NCBI GenBank assembly: GCA_963818505.1
Contig: CAWFSJ010000005.1
Location: forward strand, 992,001 to 1,056,000
Reading direction: 5' to 3'
Length of the DNA: 64,000 nucleotides
DNA from: JADKAV01 sp963818505
GTDB taxonomy: Bacteria > Actinomycetota > Actinomycetes > S36-B12 > UBA10799
Under the pieces are notes generated by a model. That model did no database searches, had not been told where the DNA came from, and saw nothing but the letters and a program-made list of their open reading frames with translations. Positions within the stretch are counted from its first letter, which is position 1; each line of letters opens with the position of its first letter. Position numbers and translations under genes: made by a program. Positions 25,772-35,401 of this stretch are shown in pieces.

Positions 25772-26049
25772 GCCAGCATCTCCGCTGTCGAAGGGTCGAT
25801 GGTGGCGCGGATCTGGTGGACGGCGTCCACCGGGAAGCCGCCGCGACGGCCGTGCTCGCCGATGATGTCCGTGCCGGTCGAGTGGTACACGCAGATGATC
25901 TTGTGGTCGGTGATGTAGCTGTGGATCCACTGCACGTCCGGGCTGAGTTCGCGCAGGACCTCATTGGACTTGTCCGCAAGGCGGGCAAGTGCCGACGCAT
26001 CCATCTGGCCAGCACCGGGAACGGTCCTTTCGATCACGTACTTGGGCAT
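25768..26049 (-). CDS. DUF4242 family protein (SCO4226-like)
   Basis: 93 residues, MPKYVIERTVPGAGQMDASAL, with SPDVQWIHSYITDHKIICVYHS in the middle, the pattern of DUF4242. The Streptomyces coelicolor member SCO4226 is reported to bind nickel; whether this one does is untested. A clear AGGAGGA precedes ATG 26049. It is the first gene of a minus-strand set (DUF4242, DsrE, SnoaL-like) and diverges from the HD-GYP/LuxR regulator 74 bp away. Confidence 0.75.
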   Translation of the reverse strand: MPKYVIERTVPGAGQMDASALARLADKSNEVLRELSPDVQWIHSYITDHKIICVYHSTGTDIIGEHGRRGGFPVDAVHQIRATIDPSTAEMLA

Positions 26050-26123
26050 TAGGTCCTCCTTGCTCAGGGAGCCGCGGGGGCAGCTCTTGATGCGAACGTA
26101 CGAGCCGACGCGGAGGACCCACA

Positions 26124-27740
26124 ATGAGGGATTCACCCCATGGCGGCGACGTTGGGACGACAGCCGGGCTACGATCCGTCATGACCTCATCCGGGGTGCG
26201 CCTCACCGAGTTGCTTGCCGCGATGTCGCTCGCGACCGATCTCGGTCTGGGGCAACCCCCCGAGCACATGCTCCGAGCCGCGCGGATCAGTATGCGCCTC
26301 GGTGAGCGGCTCGGTCTCGACCCCGCGCAGCTCGCGACGCTCTATGACGTGAGCGTTCTCACCTACGTCGGATGCCCGGTTTTCGGCAATGAAACGGCGG
26401 CGATCTTCGGCGACGACATCGACTTCCGGGCCCGGGCCACAGAAGTAGAACTGGCGGGGTTCCCAGCGATGATCTTCATGCTGCGGCGTGCCGGTGCAGG
26501 GACATCGGCGTTCAACCGCGCCCGCCAGGCGGCCGGGCTCATGGCCACCGGTGGACGGGCCGTGGTCGAGCAGATGGCCAACCACTGCTCGGCGGCCGGC
26601 ATATTCGCCGAGCGGCTGGGACTGAGCACCGAGGTTCGTACCGGCATTGAGCAGTCCTACGCCCGTTGGGACGGCAAGGGTGTGCCGGGCGACCTAGCCG
26701 GCGATGCACTGGCACTGTCTGCCCGCATCTCCCACATCGCCGAGACCGCCGAGGTGTTTCAGCGCACGGCTGGCATCGACGCCGCCGTCGAGGTCATCCG
26801 CGCGCGCAGTGGCACCCACTTCGACCCCGAACTCGTCGCCGCACTCCGGGTGGATCCCGTCCCGCTGTTCGATGGCATCGATGAGGACACCGTCGAGGAG
26901 ATCCTGGACCTTGAGCCGATCGAGCGGCCAGCGCTCACCGACGCCGAACTGGACCAGGCTCTGGAGGCGATCGGGGATTTCTGCGATCTGCGGTGTCCCT
27001 ACTTCGCCGGCCATGCTCGCGGTACGGCCGACCTGGTCGCAGTCGCCGCCGAGTTCTTGCGGGTTCCTGTCACCGAGGCGACACTCACCCGCCGGGCCGC
27101 ATTCGTCCACGACATCGGGCGGATCGGAGTGTCAGCGTCGGTGTGGGACAAACCCGGACACCTGACGGCCAGTGATCAGGAACGCATGCGCATGCACGTC
27201 TACTACGTGGAACGGATCTTCGCCCGGCCCCCACAACTGCGACGGGTCGGACTGCTTGCTGCCACCCATCACGAGCGGATGGACGGATCCGGTTACCACC
27301 GCGGGGTTGGTGGACAAATGATCTCCAGGAACGCCCAGATCCTCGCCGTGGCGGACGCCTATCACGCCATGACCCAGCCGCGTCCGCACCGAGGGGCCAT
27401 GACCGCCAGCGATGCCGCGCGTGAGTTGCGCAAGGAAGCCGACCAGGGCCGGCTGGATCCCGAAGCGACCGAAGCCGTCCTGGCTGCGGCGGGGCAAGCA
27501 ACCAACCATTCGCGAGTCGGCGCAACGGCCGGGCTCACGACTCGCGAAAGCGAAGTGCTTCGACTCCTCGCCCAGGGGATGCCCAATAAGGGCATCGCCC
27601 GACAACTGGGTATCAGCCCGAAGACGGCCGGCAACCACATCGAGCACATCTACTCCAAACTCGACGTGTCGAGTCGGGCGGCTGCCACCTTGCAGGCCAT
27701 GAGACTGGGACTGCTGGAACCGGGGGTCATCGGCGAATGA
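26124..27740 (+). CDS. HD-GYP-type phosphohydrolase fused to a LuxR DNA-binding domain
   Basis: 538 residues. Residues 1-250 contain a degenerate HD-GYP-like half (ARWDGKGVPGDLAGDAL, LSARISHIAETAEVF). Residues about 280-450 contain the better conserved half, with HDIGRIG, HHERMDGSGYHRG and VADAYHAMTQPRPHR; the GYP motif is GYH. The last 60 residues (LTTRESEVLRLLAQGMPNKGIARQLGISPKTAGNHIEHIY) are a LuxR helix-turn-helix. This suggests a transcription factor controlled by a nucleotide or phosphohydrolase input. ATG 26124 is favoured by CGGAGGA six bases upstream; ATG 26181 is the alternative. It is divergent from the DUF4242/DsrE operon, a likely target. Confidence 0.85.
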   Translation: MRDSPHGGDVGTTAGLRSVMTSSGVRLTELLAAMSLATDLGLGQPPEHMLRAARISMRLGERLGLDPAQLATLYDVSVLTYVGCPVFGNETAAIFGDDIDFRARATEVELAGFPAMIFMLRRAGAGTSAFNRARQAAGLMATGGRAVVEQMANHCSAAGIFAERLGLSTEVRTGIEQSYARWDGKGVPGDLAGDALALSARISHIAETAEVFQRTAGIDAAVEVIRARSGTHFDPELVAALRVDPVPLFDGIDEDTVEEILDLEPIERPALTDAELDQALEAIGDFCDLRCPYFAGHARGTADLVAVAAEFLRVPVTEATLTRRAAFVHDIGRIGVSASVWDKPGHLTASDQERMRMHVYYVERIFARPPQLRRVGLLAATHHERMDGSGYHRGVGGQMISRNAQILAVADAYHAMTQPRPHRGAMTASDAARELRKEADQGRLDPEATEAVLAAAGQATNHSRVGATAGLTTRESEVLRLLAQGMPNKGIARQLGISPKTAGNHIEHIYSKLDVSSRAAATLQAMRLGLLEPGVIGE

Positions 27741-27763
27741 CCGGCAAGGACCCGTCACCCCTC

Positions 27764-29362
27764 CTATCCGAAGTCAAGGCCCTCGATTGACGCTGCGGGT
27801 TCGACATCGGGCAGGCGGACCATCCGGAAGGCATTGACCAGGCCGAGCAGGCACGCGAGGACGGGCACGAGCATCGCGATCTGCAGCGACAGTGCCCGCG
27901 CCTCGTCGTTGATGGCGAGGATCTCGGCCTGCACGGCTGGTGGCTCGGCGGCGACGACGACCTGGAGCTGCGTGTCGCTGACGATCTCGGCGTTGGTCTC
28001 CAGCGCTTGGGAAATCGACGCCTTCTGCCCCTCGGGGATGACCGTGCTCGCGTTCGTGAGTGCCGTGAAGGACAGTGACAGCGATGCGAGCATGATGCCG
28101 CCGGCAACGGCGAGGCCGAACGACAGACCGAAGTTCCCGCCAGCGGAGTTGACCCCGGCGGCCTCGCTGGCCCGCTCCTCCTCGATCGGTGCCAGCGTGT
28201 AGTTGTTGAGCTGCGAGACGAGCAGGCCCAGCCCGCAACCGGCGATCAGCAACGGGACCAGCAGCACCCAGGCGCCAGCGCTGGACTCGGCACGTGGCAC
28301 GACGGGGATGACCAGGGCCATGCCCACTAGGGCCAGCGCGAAGCCGGCGCGCACCAGGACGGCAGGGCGACGCTTGCCGGCTCGTCGGCCAGCGGCGAGT
28401 GCCACGAAGAACATGCTCAAGGACAACGGTGCGATGGCCAGTCCCGCTTCAAGGGCGTTGTACTCCAGGGCGATCTGCAGGAAGATCGGGATCACGATCA
28501 TCGAACCGCCCAGCGCGATCTGCTGCAGCATCTGCTGGGAGATCCCGATGCGGAAGTTCGGCAGCGAGAAGAGGCCCGGGTCCAGCAGGAACGGCTTGCC
28601 GTCACGCTTGCGTCGAACGAGCCAGCGGGCGAACGCGAATAGGGCGACTGCGCCGATAGCGATCAGCAGCAGCACGGCCTCGCCACCCTCCTGCCACACG
28701 AGGATGCCGAGAACGACGCCACCCATCCCGACGACCGACAAGGCAGCGCCGACGACGTCGACGGAGCGCTCACCGGTGTAGGCGACGTCCTTGACGAGAC
28801 GGCTGCCGAAGAGCACCACCAAGATGATGACGACCTCGAGCGCGAAGTTGACCCGCCACGACCAGTACGTCGTGATCACGCCGCCGATCAGCGGGCCGAT
28901 CGCGGCGGCGATCGCCATGGACGCGCCGACGAGGGCGTAGACCTTGGCGCGAGCCGCACCGTCGAAGTTGCCGTGGATGAGCGACTGCATGGCCGGAAGA
29001 AGTAGCGAGGCACCCAGGCCGCCGATGATCGCCCAGAAGATCACGATGGCGAGCACGCTCTGTGCCAGCGTCATCGCCAGGGCGCCGATCGCGTAGGCCA
29101 GCAGCCCGATGATGTAGGCGCGCTTGCGCCCCATCAGATCGCCGAGTTTGCTGTTGATCAGGATGAAGGCAGCGGACACCAGGGCTTCAAGGGCGATGGC
29201 AGACTGCACGCTGCTCACACTCGCGCCCAGATCGTTGGCTACGGCCGAGATGGAGACGTTCATGATCGTGGTGTCGACCACCAGAACGAACATCGCCATG
29301 GCCAGGAGCAGCGGGAGCCAGCGACTCGGTGTCCGGGCCTCGGCCTGCTCGTTTGCGGACAT
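27764..29362 (-). CDS. MFS drug:H+ antiporter, DHA2 (EmrB/QacA) type
   Basis: 532 residues with 14 hydrophobic segments. The N-terminal MFVLVVDTTIMNVSISAVANDLG carries the DHA2 motif (D in the first helix), and LGDLMGRKRAYIIG is the classic MFS loop 2-3. Motif C-like GPLIGGVITTYWSWRVNF is present. Members export dyes, drugs or antiseptics. AGAGGAG lies before ATG 29362. It ends 24 bp from the convergent HD-GYP/LuxR gene. Confidence 0.9.
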   Translation of the reverse strand: MSANEQAEARTPSRWLPLLLAMAMFVLVVDTTIMNVSISAVANDLGASVSSVQSAIALEALVSAAFILINSKLGDLMGRKRAYIIGLLAYAIGALAMTLAQSVLAIVIFWAIIGGLGASLLLPAMQSLIHGNFDGAARAKVYALVGASMAIAAAIGPLIGGVITTYWSWRVNFALEVVIILVVLFGSRLVKDVAYTGERSVDVVGAALSVVGMGGVVLGILVWQEGGEAVLLLIAIGAVALFAFARWLVRRKRDGKPFLLDPGLFSLPNFRIGISQQMLQQIALGGSMIVIPIFLQIALEYNALEAGLAIAPLSLSMFFVALAAGRRAGKRRPAVLVRAGFALALVGMALVIPVVPRAESSAGAWVLLVPLLIAGCGLGLLVSQLNNYTLAPIEEERASEAAGVNSAGGNFGLSFGLAVAGGIMLASLSLSFTALTNASTVIPEGQKASISQALETNAEIVSDTQLQVVVAAEPPAVQAEILAINDEARALSLQIAMLVPVLACLLGLVNAFRMVRLPDVEPAASIEGLDFG

Positions 29363-29512
29363 CCCGACTCCTCTGTGGGGCTAGGGACCGTCAGCTGGCG
29401 CGCGTGAAATCCGAGCGGCCGCCCCAGGTCTTGTTTCAGAGCAAGTCTGTAAGTCGTGGCACGATCCGCGCATCATCCGTGGGGGGTGAGCCGAAGGGGC
29501 AGATGACCCGGA

Positions 29513-29941
29513 TCACTGCTGGCTTGCGGGGCTCTCCGCGTCGCCGGCGTGCTCGAGTTCGGCCCCGCGCTCCAGCAGCCGGTTCAGCACCTCGCCCATC
29601 ACGACCGGGTCGGCGAAGGTGTAGCGGCTCGACACCTGGATGGGACCGATGAAGTCGCAGAGTGCGGTCTCCACGACCTCGCCTACCGGCCCGTCGACTG
29701 TGACCTCGTAGTCCTGATGGGCGCTCGGCCGGGCGCCGGGCGCTGCGACCTTATGCAGGTCGACCAGGCTTAGGCCCAGGTCGTGGACTCGCCGCAGAAG
29801 GCCATGCAAGGCCGCCTGGTCGCGGACGCTCACCCGCACGACGCTGGTCAGGCGGACACGGTCGGGGAGCGCATCGATGCCGGCCGTGTCGCCCGAGGCG
29901 TGTCGTCCGCTGACCTGCAGAGTGAAGCGCCGTCCTGACAT
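29513..29941 (-). CDS. Conserved-looking protein of unknown function
   Basis: 142 residues beginning MSGRRFTLQVSGRHASGDTAG. Alternating hydrophobic strands and an Arg/Val-rich RVRLTSVVRVSVRDQAALHGLLRRVHDLGLSLVDLHKVA segment suggest a small alpha/beta (possibly ACT-like ferredoxin) fold. There is a GAGGTGC-like site before ATG 29941. I recognise no family. It is divergent from the MalT-type LuxR regulator, with about 100 bp between, and may be its target or partner. Confidence 0.55.
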   Translation of the reverse strand: MSGRRFTLQVSGRHASGDTAGIDALPDRVRLTSVVRVSVRDQAALHGLLRRVHDLGLSLVDLHKVAAPGARPSAHQDYEVTVDGPVGEVVETALCDFIGPIQVSSRYTFADPVVMGEVLNRLLERGAELEHAGDAESPASQQ

Positions 29942-30040
29942 GCGCACCTCCTCAAGTCCGCCTGTGGCTCGATCGTGGCCCCGCTGGAAGGTGCCCGCAC
30001 TACCCGAAGCGGGTGGTTTTCGTGCGGTTATGCTCCTTGG

Positions 30041-32701
30041 ATGGCGACATCCCGGGCCGTACCGAGAGGCGCCCGGACCTCGATTCCACCTGCGCTCGCC
30101 GGGGAGGTCCCGCGTCCAGCGGTCGATCGTGTCCTGTCGGACGCGAGCCATCTCCGGCTGACCATCGTGACCGCAGGCCCGGGTTGGGGCAAGACCACGG
30201 CCGTCGCGGGTTGGGCCCGCCGCCTTCGTGACGAGGCCGCAGGGGCGGTCGCGTGGCTCACGCTCGGACCGGCGGATGACACACCGGCTGCCTTCTGGGG
30301 TGAGGTCATCCGGGCGGTCAATGCCTCGGGAGCCGTGCCCGAAGGGAATCCGCTCAGGCTGCTGTCGGCAGCCGGCGGCGTCAACGATGAGGTGCTGCGC
30401 GCGCTCTTCCGGGGCCTGGACGCGCTGCCGCAGCCGATAGTGCTGGTGCTCGACGACTTTCACGTCGTGGGCAGCGCCGACGTCATGTCGGATCTGATCG
30501 ACCTGGTGTCCCTGAGCACCAGAGTGCACGTCGTGCTTGTGACGCGGGTCGATCCACCGATGCCGCTGCACAGGCTGCGTCTGGCAGGCGATCTTGTCGA
30601 GGTAAGCGCACAGGACCTCGCCTTCGACGCCGGTGACGTTCGCCAGTTGGCGGCCGGAAGTGAAGCCCTCGAGCTCACGGAAAGCGGCCTTGAGGAGGTG
30701 CTCGCGCGGACCGAGGGGTGGCCAGCCGGCGTGCGCCTCGCGGCGATGTACCTCGCGCGGGTCGGCGTGAATGCAGGCCTTGCAGGCTTCGGCGGAACCG
30801 ACCGTTCGGTGGCGGAGTACCTGGTTGCCGAAGTGCTCCTGCGCAACGACCCCGAGGTCAGGGACTTCCTGCTGCGAACGAGCGTGGTCGAGTTGGTCTC
30901 GGGTGACCTTGCCGAAGCCATAGTCCCCGGCATGCAGGGGCATGCGCGGCTCACGACCCTTGTCGAGGCGAACCAGTTCATCGTCTCGGTCAACCCCGAG
31001 GGGACGGTGTTCCGCTACCACCCGCTGCTGCGCGACCTGCTCGTGCACACCCTTCGCCTCGAGGACGCGCCTGTGTTTCGCAAGGCGCACCTGGCCGCCG
31101 CGTCCTGGTTCCTCGCCCATCGGCAGCCGGTTCGCGCAATGGGCCACGCTGTCGCCGCCGAGGACTGGGATCTGGTGGCTACGGCGTTCTTCGAAGCCTC
31201 GCCAGGGGTGGTCGGCGCGCGGAGCTCGGACCTGGTCGAGCACCTGCGGGCTATTCCGTATGCGTCCCTAGATCCGTGTGCCGCGCGCGAGCTCTGCGCG
31301 GCGGCATTGGAGTTCTGCGAGGGCCACTTCTTGGCCATGGAGGAGCACGTCCAGGCGTCTCGACGACTGCTCGCTGAAGGCGATCAACTTCCAGCCGTGG
31401 CACTGGCCTTCCTCGAGAACCTCGCGTGCGCATCTGCGCGCGCCCGCGGGGACGAGACATCCGTGGCTGCGGCGGCACAGGCCGCCCTGGAAGAGGTGTC
31501 GCACGCGGCACCGGTGGCCGCAGCAGAGGGCAATCGCCTGATCGCCACGACGCAGTACGCCGTGGCCCTGTTGCGCGCCGGCGACATTCCTGGCGCGCGT
31601 GCGCGTTTGACGGCAGTGGTGCGTGAAACCCCGCCTGGCGACGTGGAGCTGATGCTGCTCGGGGCCCGATCCCACTTGGCCTGGTGCGACTTCGCCGAGG
31701 CAGACCTCGGCTCCGCGATCACCCATGCACGTGCCGTGATCGAGGACGCGGGCGTGCGCGGGTGGGCCTCGCAAATGCAGCTCCGATTCGCCTACATCCC
31801 TTTGGCGCTGGCCCAAACGCTGCGGGGGGATTTCGATTCGGCTGATCGACACATTGCGGCCGGACTGGCGGCGGACGCCAACGGGATCGAGGCATGGCCG
31901 ACGATCGCGTTGCATCTGGCGCAGGCCTCCGTCGCGGTGTCCCGCCGCCGGCCACGTGCGGCGAGCGCAGCGATGCAGTCCGCCCTCTCCCTGCAACGCG
32001 GACACCCGGTGTCTGCTGCCCTGGCCGACACGTGGACGCGGGTCAATGCCGAGGTCATGATGCTGTCGGCGGGAGGCGGGGGCGCGGTTGTCCTCGGCGA
32101 TGATGCGCCTGCCTCAGCGACAGGCTGGTCCACCCAGGCCCGGGTGGCCCTGCACCGAGGGGATCTGCGGGGGGCGGGGATCGCTGCAAGCCGGGTGCCG
32201 AGAAGTCCCGATCCGGGCACTGTCGACGACGTTGTCGCTGCGATTGAGGCAGCGATCTGCGATGCGCGAGTGGCCCGGCGACAGGAACGACTGGCGCAGG
32301 CCACTCATTCAATGGGTGAGGCGCTGCGCACCGCCGCGCCGCAATTCATCCTCCGCCCGTTCCTCGGCCCGGATTCCGACGACCTCGCGGTGATCCTGCG
32401 GGCTGTGACGGTCGATGGCGATGCGGCCGTTCTGCGCGACTGTGCGCTCCTTCGACTGGGCGAAGCCGGCGAGGTGTCTTCGCACCCCGAGGTCGAGCCG
32501 CTCATCGAGCCGCTCACCGAGCGGGAACTCGCGGTCCTCGCGGAACTGCCGACCATGCGCACCAATGAGGAGATCGCCCAGGACTTCTACGTCTCCGTCA
32601 ACACCGTCAAGTCGCACCTGAGCCATCTGTACCGCAAACTCGGGGTCGGCACGCGCCGCGAGGCCGTGCGTCGGGCACGCGACCTCGGCCTGCTGCCGTA
32701 G
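30041..32701 (+). CDS. MalT-type STAND LuxR transcriptional regulator
   Basis: 886 residues. The NTPase starts with the P-loop TAGPGWGKTTAVAGWARR at about residues 45-62, and Walker B follows in PIVLVLDDFHVV. Arg-rich sensor regions follow (VHVVLVTRVDPPMPLHRLRL). A long helical-repeat domain (about 420-800, TPR-like, Ala-rich) leads to the C-terminal LuxR helix-turn-helix LTERELAVLAELPTMRTNEEIAQDFYVSVNTVKSHLSHLY. Such proteins bind an inducer, oligomerise with ATP and activate promoters. The start at ATG 30041 has a weak ribosome site. Palindrome copy 3 lies downstream. Confidence 0.9.
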   Translation: MATSRAVPRGARTSIPPALAGEVPRPAVDRVLSDASHLRLTIVTAGPGWGKTTAVAGWARRLRDEAAGAVAWLTLGPADDTPAAFWGEVIRAVNASGAVPEGNPLRLLSAAGGVNDEVLRALFRGLDALPQPIVLVLDDFHVVGSADVMSDLIDLVSLSTRVHVVLVTRVDPPMPLHRLRLAGDLVEVSAQDLAFDAGDVRQLAAGSEALELTESGLEEVLARTEGWPAGVRLAAMYLARVGVNAGLAGFGGTDRSVAEYLVAEVLLRNDPEVRDFLLRTSVVELVSGDLAEAIVPGMQGHARLTTLVEANQFIVSVNPEGTVFRYHPLLRDLLVHTLRLEDAPVFRKAHLAAASWFLAHRQPVRAMGHAVAAEDWDLVATAFFEASPGVVGARSSDLVEHLRAIPYASLDPCAARELCAAALEFCEGHFLAMEEHVQASRRLLAEGDQLPAVALAFLENLACASARARGDETSVAAAAQAALEEVSHAAPVAAAEGNRLIATTQYAVALLRAGDIPGARARLTAVVRETPPGDVELMLLGARSHLAWCDFAEADLGSAITHARAVIEDAGVRGWASQMQLRFAYIPLALAQTLRGDFDSADRHIAAGLAADANGIEAWPTIALHLAQASVAVSRRRPRAASAAMQSALSLQRGHPVSAALADTWTRVNAEVMMLSAGGGGAVVLGDDAPASATGWSTQARVALHRGDLRGAGIAASRVPRSPDPGTVDDVVAAIEAAICDARVARRQERLAQATHSMGEALRTAAPQFILRPFLGPDSDDLAVILRAVTVDGDAAVLRDCALLRLGEAGEVSSHPEVEPLIEPLTERELAVLAELPTMRTNEEIAQDFYVSVNTVKSHLSHLYRKLGVGTRREAVRRARDLGLLP

Positions 32702-32824
32702 GCTCACCGCAGCTGGGCCTGTGGAAGCGAAACGCGCGCGCGGTTGGGAACGCGGCACAGAACAGCGATGAACGAGGAGAAGATCTTCAGCCTGAGTTGG
32801 GAAGTGACCAGCCACCTCGAACCG

Positions 32825-32974
32825 GCCGAACCGTTCGTGTTCGGCCATGAACAAGTCCTGAGGTGTCGGGTTGCGGACCCGCTGCGGTCCTGGTTAGAGG
32901 TTGTGCTGTTGGTTAGCGAATCCACGCGTTGTTTTGCTAACCAACAGCACAACCTCTAACGCGGGCGCGGCGAG
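32825..32974 (+). repeat. Extended ~150-bp repeat module A containing 68-bp palindrome copy 3 (32893-32960)
   Basis: The palindrome is flanked on the left by 68 bp (GCCGAACCGTTCG, then CATGAACAAGTCCTGAGG, then TGTCGGGTTGCGGACC, then GGTCCTG) and on the right by GCGGGCGCGGCGAG. Both flanks recur around copy 4 at 36293-36444 with few changes. The module sits between convergent gene ends (LuxR regulator and ABC permease). Confidence 0.92.
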
Positions 32975-32998
32975 GTCCGTCCCGGCCGCGCAGGGAGG

Positions 32999-35401
32999 CT
33001 ACTGCGCGCGTTCGCGCACCACGTCGGCCACGCTCATGTGCCGAACGCGCAGCATCCCGGGCACCTGCGAGAGCAGGGCCACCAGCAGCACGCCCAGCAC
33101 CACCAGGACCACGGCGATCCACGGTAGCGACAGGACGATGGTGTACTCGTCGCTGGACAGCGACCGTCCCAGCGCAGCGGCGCCGAGCACCCCGAGGACA
33201 ACGCCGGGGATCACCCCGAAGGCTGAGACGATGATGTTCTCCCACCGCACGGTGGACGCGATCGTGGAGAACTTCACGCCTGCCGCCCGGAACGTCGCGA
33301 TCTCCCGGTACCGCTCGAAGATGCTGACGCTCATCGTGGTGAAGATGATGGCAAACGCCATGATCGCGCCGAGGATCATCATCACGATCGCGATCGCATT
33401 GAAGAGGGCTTCGTACTGCACCACTGTGTCGAGCAGCGACGCGGTGTCGACATACACCAGAGCCCCAGGGATCTTCGACACGTCCTTGCGCACCGTGTCC
33501 TGATCAGCCCCGCTGGTGGTCGTCAGCAGCACGTCGGAAGCCTGCACCTCGGGCGCTTGGTCGGCCAGCCATGCCTTGTTGGCGTAGACATACGCGCCCA
33601 GAGGCTCGAAGGCGAATGCCTCGACGGTTCCCTTGATCTTGGTGTCTTCCAGCCCGGCCCCTGTCAGAGTCACAGTGATCTCGTCGCCCACGGAGAGGTC
33701 CGGCAGCTGCGCGGTGACCGACTGGTCCACCACGAAGCCGCTTGCCGGCAGTTCGACCGGTGCTCCCTTCTTGGTGATGAACCCGTGCATCGTGGTGTTC
33801 CTGTCGACCCCGGTCAGCGTGGTGGCGTACACGTCCGAACCGTCGGCCACTGAAACCGGCTCGCTGATCGCGGTCTCCACGTCCTCCACGTCCTTGACGT
33901 CCTTCACCTGCTGCACCTGGTCCGGCGTCACGGCGGTGGCGAACTCGACCTGGCCGTCGTTGCGGATCACCGACCCGAACTCGACATCAATGAGGTTGGA
34001 CATCGACGTGTACAAGCCGATGGTGGACAGGACCAACATGATCGACAGCGCGACGCCGATAGCGGTGAACGCCGAGCGGGCGCCACTGCGACCGATGTTG
34101 CGCAGGATGAGCCGCCACTTCGCGGAGAAGTGCCGTGATCCGGGCACTATGCGCTCCATCCAGCTACGGCTGTGGGTTGTAGCGGGCACCTCGCCGCGCA
34201 TCGCCTCGGCGGGCATGATGCGCATCGCCCGGCGAGCAGGCCACCAGGCGGCGAGTGCCGTGGCGCTCAGTGCCAGCACCAGTGCGATGACCACGGTCGG
34301 GATGCGAAGGCCGCCGCGAACAGTCAAGGACGCGGGCAGGCTGATGAGCTCGGCGTAGTAGTCGGTGAGCGCACCCGCCAGCGCGGTTCCCAGCGGTACC
34401 CCGATCGCGGTTCCGATCAGGCCGGCGAGCAGGGCGTACGACAGGTAGTGCCAGCCCAATGGCCGGGCCTTGACCCCGGTCGCACGCAACGTGCCGATGA
34501 TCTGCCGCTCTTCGGCGACGCGTCGTGAGAGCAGGACGTAGATCGCCAACCCGGCTGCGAACAGGAATAGCAGGGGGAAGTAGATCGCCATCTGGTGCAG
34601 GCTGTCGATGTCCTCCTGCAGGATCGAGTTCGAGGGTTGTTCCGTGCGGTCGTACACGTCGGACGCGCCGTCGGACAAGGCCTTCTGCCGCAAGGAGTCG
34701 AGGGTGGCGGAGGCGTTGTCACTGTTGCGCTCGGCAGCGGTCAGCAATACCAGGGCTTGGTTGGGTTCCGTCGCGCTCCATGCGGTGGCATCGTCCTCGG
34801 TGACGAACAGCACGCCGAAGGAGGCTGGGGGAGTGAAGACCACCTGACGGCTCGGCGCCGGCCAGAAGTACTCGGCGCTGGCCACGACGCCGTCGATGGG
34901 CACGTCCACCTCGCCGGTGGCCGTAGTGAGTTTGACGGTGTCCCCGGTCTTGAGGCCGAACTCGTCGGCGAAGTGCTCTTCGACAAGGGCATGCCCCGGC
35001 CGAGGATTGGTGGCGCCGGACAACGGGGTGACGGAAGCGACGTCAGGTGTGCCGTTCTGCGGGTAGCCGATGACGCGGCCGACCATTGCGAAGGACTCGC
35101 CGCCCTTGCGTGCCGTCATCGGCAGGTCCGCCTGCACGCGGGTGCGGACATGCTCCACGCCGGAGGTCGTGCGCACGGCGTCGGCGTAGGCCTGCGCTTC
35201 GGGGATGGTTACGAAGAGATCCGGGAAGCCCTCCTGGCTGAATGCGTAGTCGTAGGACTCCTGCAGATTCAGATAAGAGTTGTTCATCGCCGCGTACATG
35301 CCCAGTCCCAGGGCCACCGCCACCACCAGTGCGGCGAACAGCGTCCACGTGCGTTTGATGTCCCTGCGCAACTTGCGGCGGAGGGTGGGTTGGCCGGACA
35401 T
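32999..35401 (-). CDS. ABC transporter permease with two FtsX domains
   Basis: 800 residues. An N-terminal membrane anchor (RTWTLFAALVVAVALGLGMYAA) is followed by a large extracytoplasmic MacB-PCD-like domain, then an FtsX core near residues 275-400 (LFLFAAGLAIYVLLSRRVAEERQIIGTLRATG). A second MacB-PCD-like domain leads to a second FtsX core near 670-795 (FERYREIATFRAAGVK). This double arrangement is typical of actinobacterial 800-residue FtsX permeases that export lipids, peptides or antibiotics. ATG overlaps the ATPase stop by 1 bp (TAATG), so the pair is coupled. Confidence 0.9.
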   Translation of the reverse strand: MSGQPTLRRKLRRDIKRTWTLFAALVVAVALGLGMYAAMNNSYLNLQESYDYAFSQEGFPDLFVTIPEAQAYADAVRTTSGVEHVRTRVQADLPMTARKGGESFAMVGRVIGYPQNGTPDVASVTPLSGATNPRPGHALVEEHFADEFGLKTGDTVKLTTATGEVDVPIDGVVASAEYFWPAPSRQVVFTPPASFGVLFVTEDDATAWSATEPNQALVLLTAAERNSDNASATLDSLRQKALSDGASDVYDRTEQPSNSILQEDIDSLHQMAIYFPLLFLFAAGLAIYVLLSRRVAEERQIIGTLRATGVKARPLGWHYLSYALLAGLIGTAIGVPLGTALAGALTDYYAELISLPASLTVRGGLRIPTVVIALVLALSATALAAWWPARRAMRIMPAEAMRGEVPATTHSRSWMERIVPGSRHFSAKWRLILRNIGRSGARSAFTAIGVALSIMLVLSTIGLYTSMSNLIDVEFGSVIRNDGQVEFATAVTPDQVQQVKDVKDVEDVETAISEPVSVADGSDVYATTLTGVDRNTTMHGFITKKGAPVELPASGFVVDQSVTAQLPDLSVGDEITVTLTGAGLEDTKIKGTVEAFAFEPLGAYVYANKAWLADQAPEVQASDVLLTTTSGADQDTVRKDVSKIPGALVYVDTASLLDTVVQYEALFNAIAIVMMILGAIMAFAIIFTTMSVSIFERYREIATFRAAGVKFSTIASTVRWENIIVSAFGVIPGVVLGVLGAAALGRSLSSDEYTIVLSLPWIAVVLVVLGVLLVALLSQVPGMLRVRHMSVADVVRERAQ

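Noticed and set aside
29942..31243. Upstream extension of the minus-strand frame at 29513
   Set aside because: It lies antisense to the LuxR/STAND regulator and has no protein-like composition; a Met with a ribosome site starts the conserved-looking part at 29941.
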